NCBI GenBank assembly: GCA_030653255.1
Contig: JAURZS010000013.1
Span: 1-41,656, forward strand
Direction: 5' to 3'
DNA from: Burkholderiaceae bacterium
GTDB taxonomy: Bacteria > Pseudomonadota > Gammaproteobacteria > Burkholderiales > Burkholderiaceae_C
Length of the DNA stretch: 41,656 nt
In this document: piece after piece, positions 40,996-41,656 of the stretch
Numbering within the stretch: position 1 is the first letter of the stretch
Layout: each line of letters opens with the position of its first letter
Position numbers and translations under genes: made by a program
The notes under the pieces: generated by a model
What the model was told of the DNA's origin: nothing
Databases searched by the model: none
Seen by the model: only the letters and a program-made list of their open reading frames with translations

Positions 40996-41656
40996 TCAGT
41001 CGACCTGCTTGCGCAGGAAGGCTGGAATCTCCAGGTCGTCCTTGCCCCCGGCGGAAAGGCCTTCGATCTGGGCCGCCGCATGGGTGCGGTTGATGCGCCA
41101 CACGCGGGGCACGCTCATGTCCTCATAGTTGGTCTGGCCCACGCCCAGGGGCGCGCCCTGACCCGCAGCGCCGGGACCGCCGACAGCATTGTTGACCGTA
41201 GGTATATTGAAGCCCACGTTGTCGGTGCCGGTGCGCAGCACCTGCAGCGGCGGCGCGTTGCGGCGCGCGCCCTGGCGGCTCAGGCCGGTGGCGACCACGG
41301 TCACGCGCACCTGGTCGCCCAGGTTGTCGTCGTTGGCCGTGCCGAAGATGACGTGCGCTTCGCCGGAGGCGTAGGCCCGGATGGTGTTCATGGCGAGCTT
41401 GGACTCGTTCAACTTGAGCGAGCCCTTGGCCGCGCTGATCAGCACCAGCACGCCCTTGGCGCCCGACAGGTCGATGCCTTCGAGCAAGGGGCAGGCCACG
41501 GCCTGTTCGGCGGCGATGCGGGCGCGGTCTGGCCCAGCAGCCAGCGCGGTTCCCATCATGGCTTTGCCGGGTTCGCCCATCACGGTGCGCACGTCTTCGA
41601 AGTCGACGTTCACGTTGCCCGGCACGTTGATGATTTCCGCGATGCCGCCCACGGCG
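40996..41656 (-). CDS. ftsZ: Cell-division protein FtsZ, C-terminal part (5' end outside the window)
   Basis: The tubulin-like GTPase that forms the division ring. Only the last 220 or so residues are in the window; the GTP-binding N-terminus lies beyond the right edge. [20 protein letters not shown] and [20 protein letters not shown] belong to the end of the GTPase domain and the C-terminal domain. A variable linker rich in Gly, Ala and Pro follows, and the conserved C-terminal peptide [13 protein letters not shown] that binds FtsA and ZipA ends the protein. Frame open to 41656. Confidence 0.96.
   Translation of the reverse strand, partial: AVGGIAEIINVPGNVNVDFEDVRTVMGEPGKAMMGTALAAGPDRARIAAEQAVACPLLEGIDLSGAKGVLVLISAAKGSLKLNESKLAMNTIRAYASGEAHVIFGTANDDNLGDQVRVTVVATGLSRQGARRNAPPLQVLRTGTDNVGFNIPTVNNAVGGPGAAGQGAPLGVGQTNYEDMSVPRVWRINRTHAAAQIEGLSAGGKDDLEIPAFLRKQVD

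Noticed and set aside
1-41656. CRISPR arrays, rRNA genes, transposase or IS ends
   Set aside because: No regularly spaced repeats, no rRNA-like stretches and no transposase motifs were seen on either strand.

Overview
The window looks like a chromosome segment of a GC-rich beta-proteobacterium, most likely Burkholderiales and plausibly Comamonadaceae. The signs are a pepN-fbp pair, ftsZ followed by lpxC, three Bug/TctC-type periplasmic receptors, several CaiB/BaiF CoA-transferases and uniformly GC-rich codon use. This is inferred from gene content and base composition; no database search was run. CORE EDGES: the left edge has pepN (5' end missing) and fbp, converging through a hairpin on a CheR-type methyltransferase with a TPR tail. 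The right edge has an RND efflux operon (pump, adaptor, outer-membrane factor), ruvC, lpxC and the 3' end of ftsZ. REGION A (about 4.5-6 kb): a structured, repeat-rich intergenic stretch, a small ABM-domain gene, and a Bug receptor pseudogene that lost its middle. REGION B (6.1-15.9 kb, minus strand): nine intact genes with overlapping or closely spaced ends form one apparent transcript. In order they encode a TfdA-like 2-oxoglutarate dioxygenase, an MhpD-family hydratase, an SDR with a PECR/AtuG-like active site, a benzoylformate-decarboxylase-like ThDP enzyme, a Bug receptor, a nitroreductase, a class III CoA-transferase, an alpha-methylacyl-CoA racemase and an aldehyde dehydrogenase. A divergent TetR gene and a perfect dyad sit at the promoter. 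Together they read as uptake and breakdown of an unidentified, probably aryl- or aryloxy-type, 2-methyl-branched acid. I could not match this gene set to a characterised pathway, so it is the best candidate for an undescribed system. REGION C (16.8-17.9 kb): a PIN-toxin/RHH-antitoxin module flanked by exact 16-bp direct repeats, next to a tRNA-Thr(CGT) with several mismatched stem pairs. REGION D (17.9-23.7 kb): small enzymes (EthD-like protein, alpha/beta hydrolase, LysR regulator with a divergent NADP-binding reductase and a DODA-type dioxygenase, SnoaL-like protein), then a HigB/HigA-like toxin-antitoxin pair with no ordinary start codon for the toxin and a partial segmental duplication with an in-frame 45-bp deletion. 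REGION E (23.7-33.4 kb): a second CoA-thioester catabolic island with a CoA-transferase, Bug receptor, SnoaL-like protein, two SDRs, FCD-type GntR regulator, ornithine-cyclodeaminase-family enzyme, an unusually arranged CaiB-family protein and a methylglutaconyl-CoA-hydratase-like crotonase. Three similar 13-bp sites in its promoters suggest a local GntR regulon. No IS element, CRISPR array, rRNA or replication origin was recognised.
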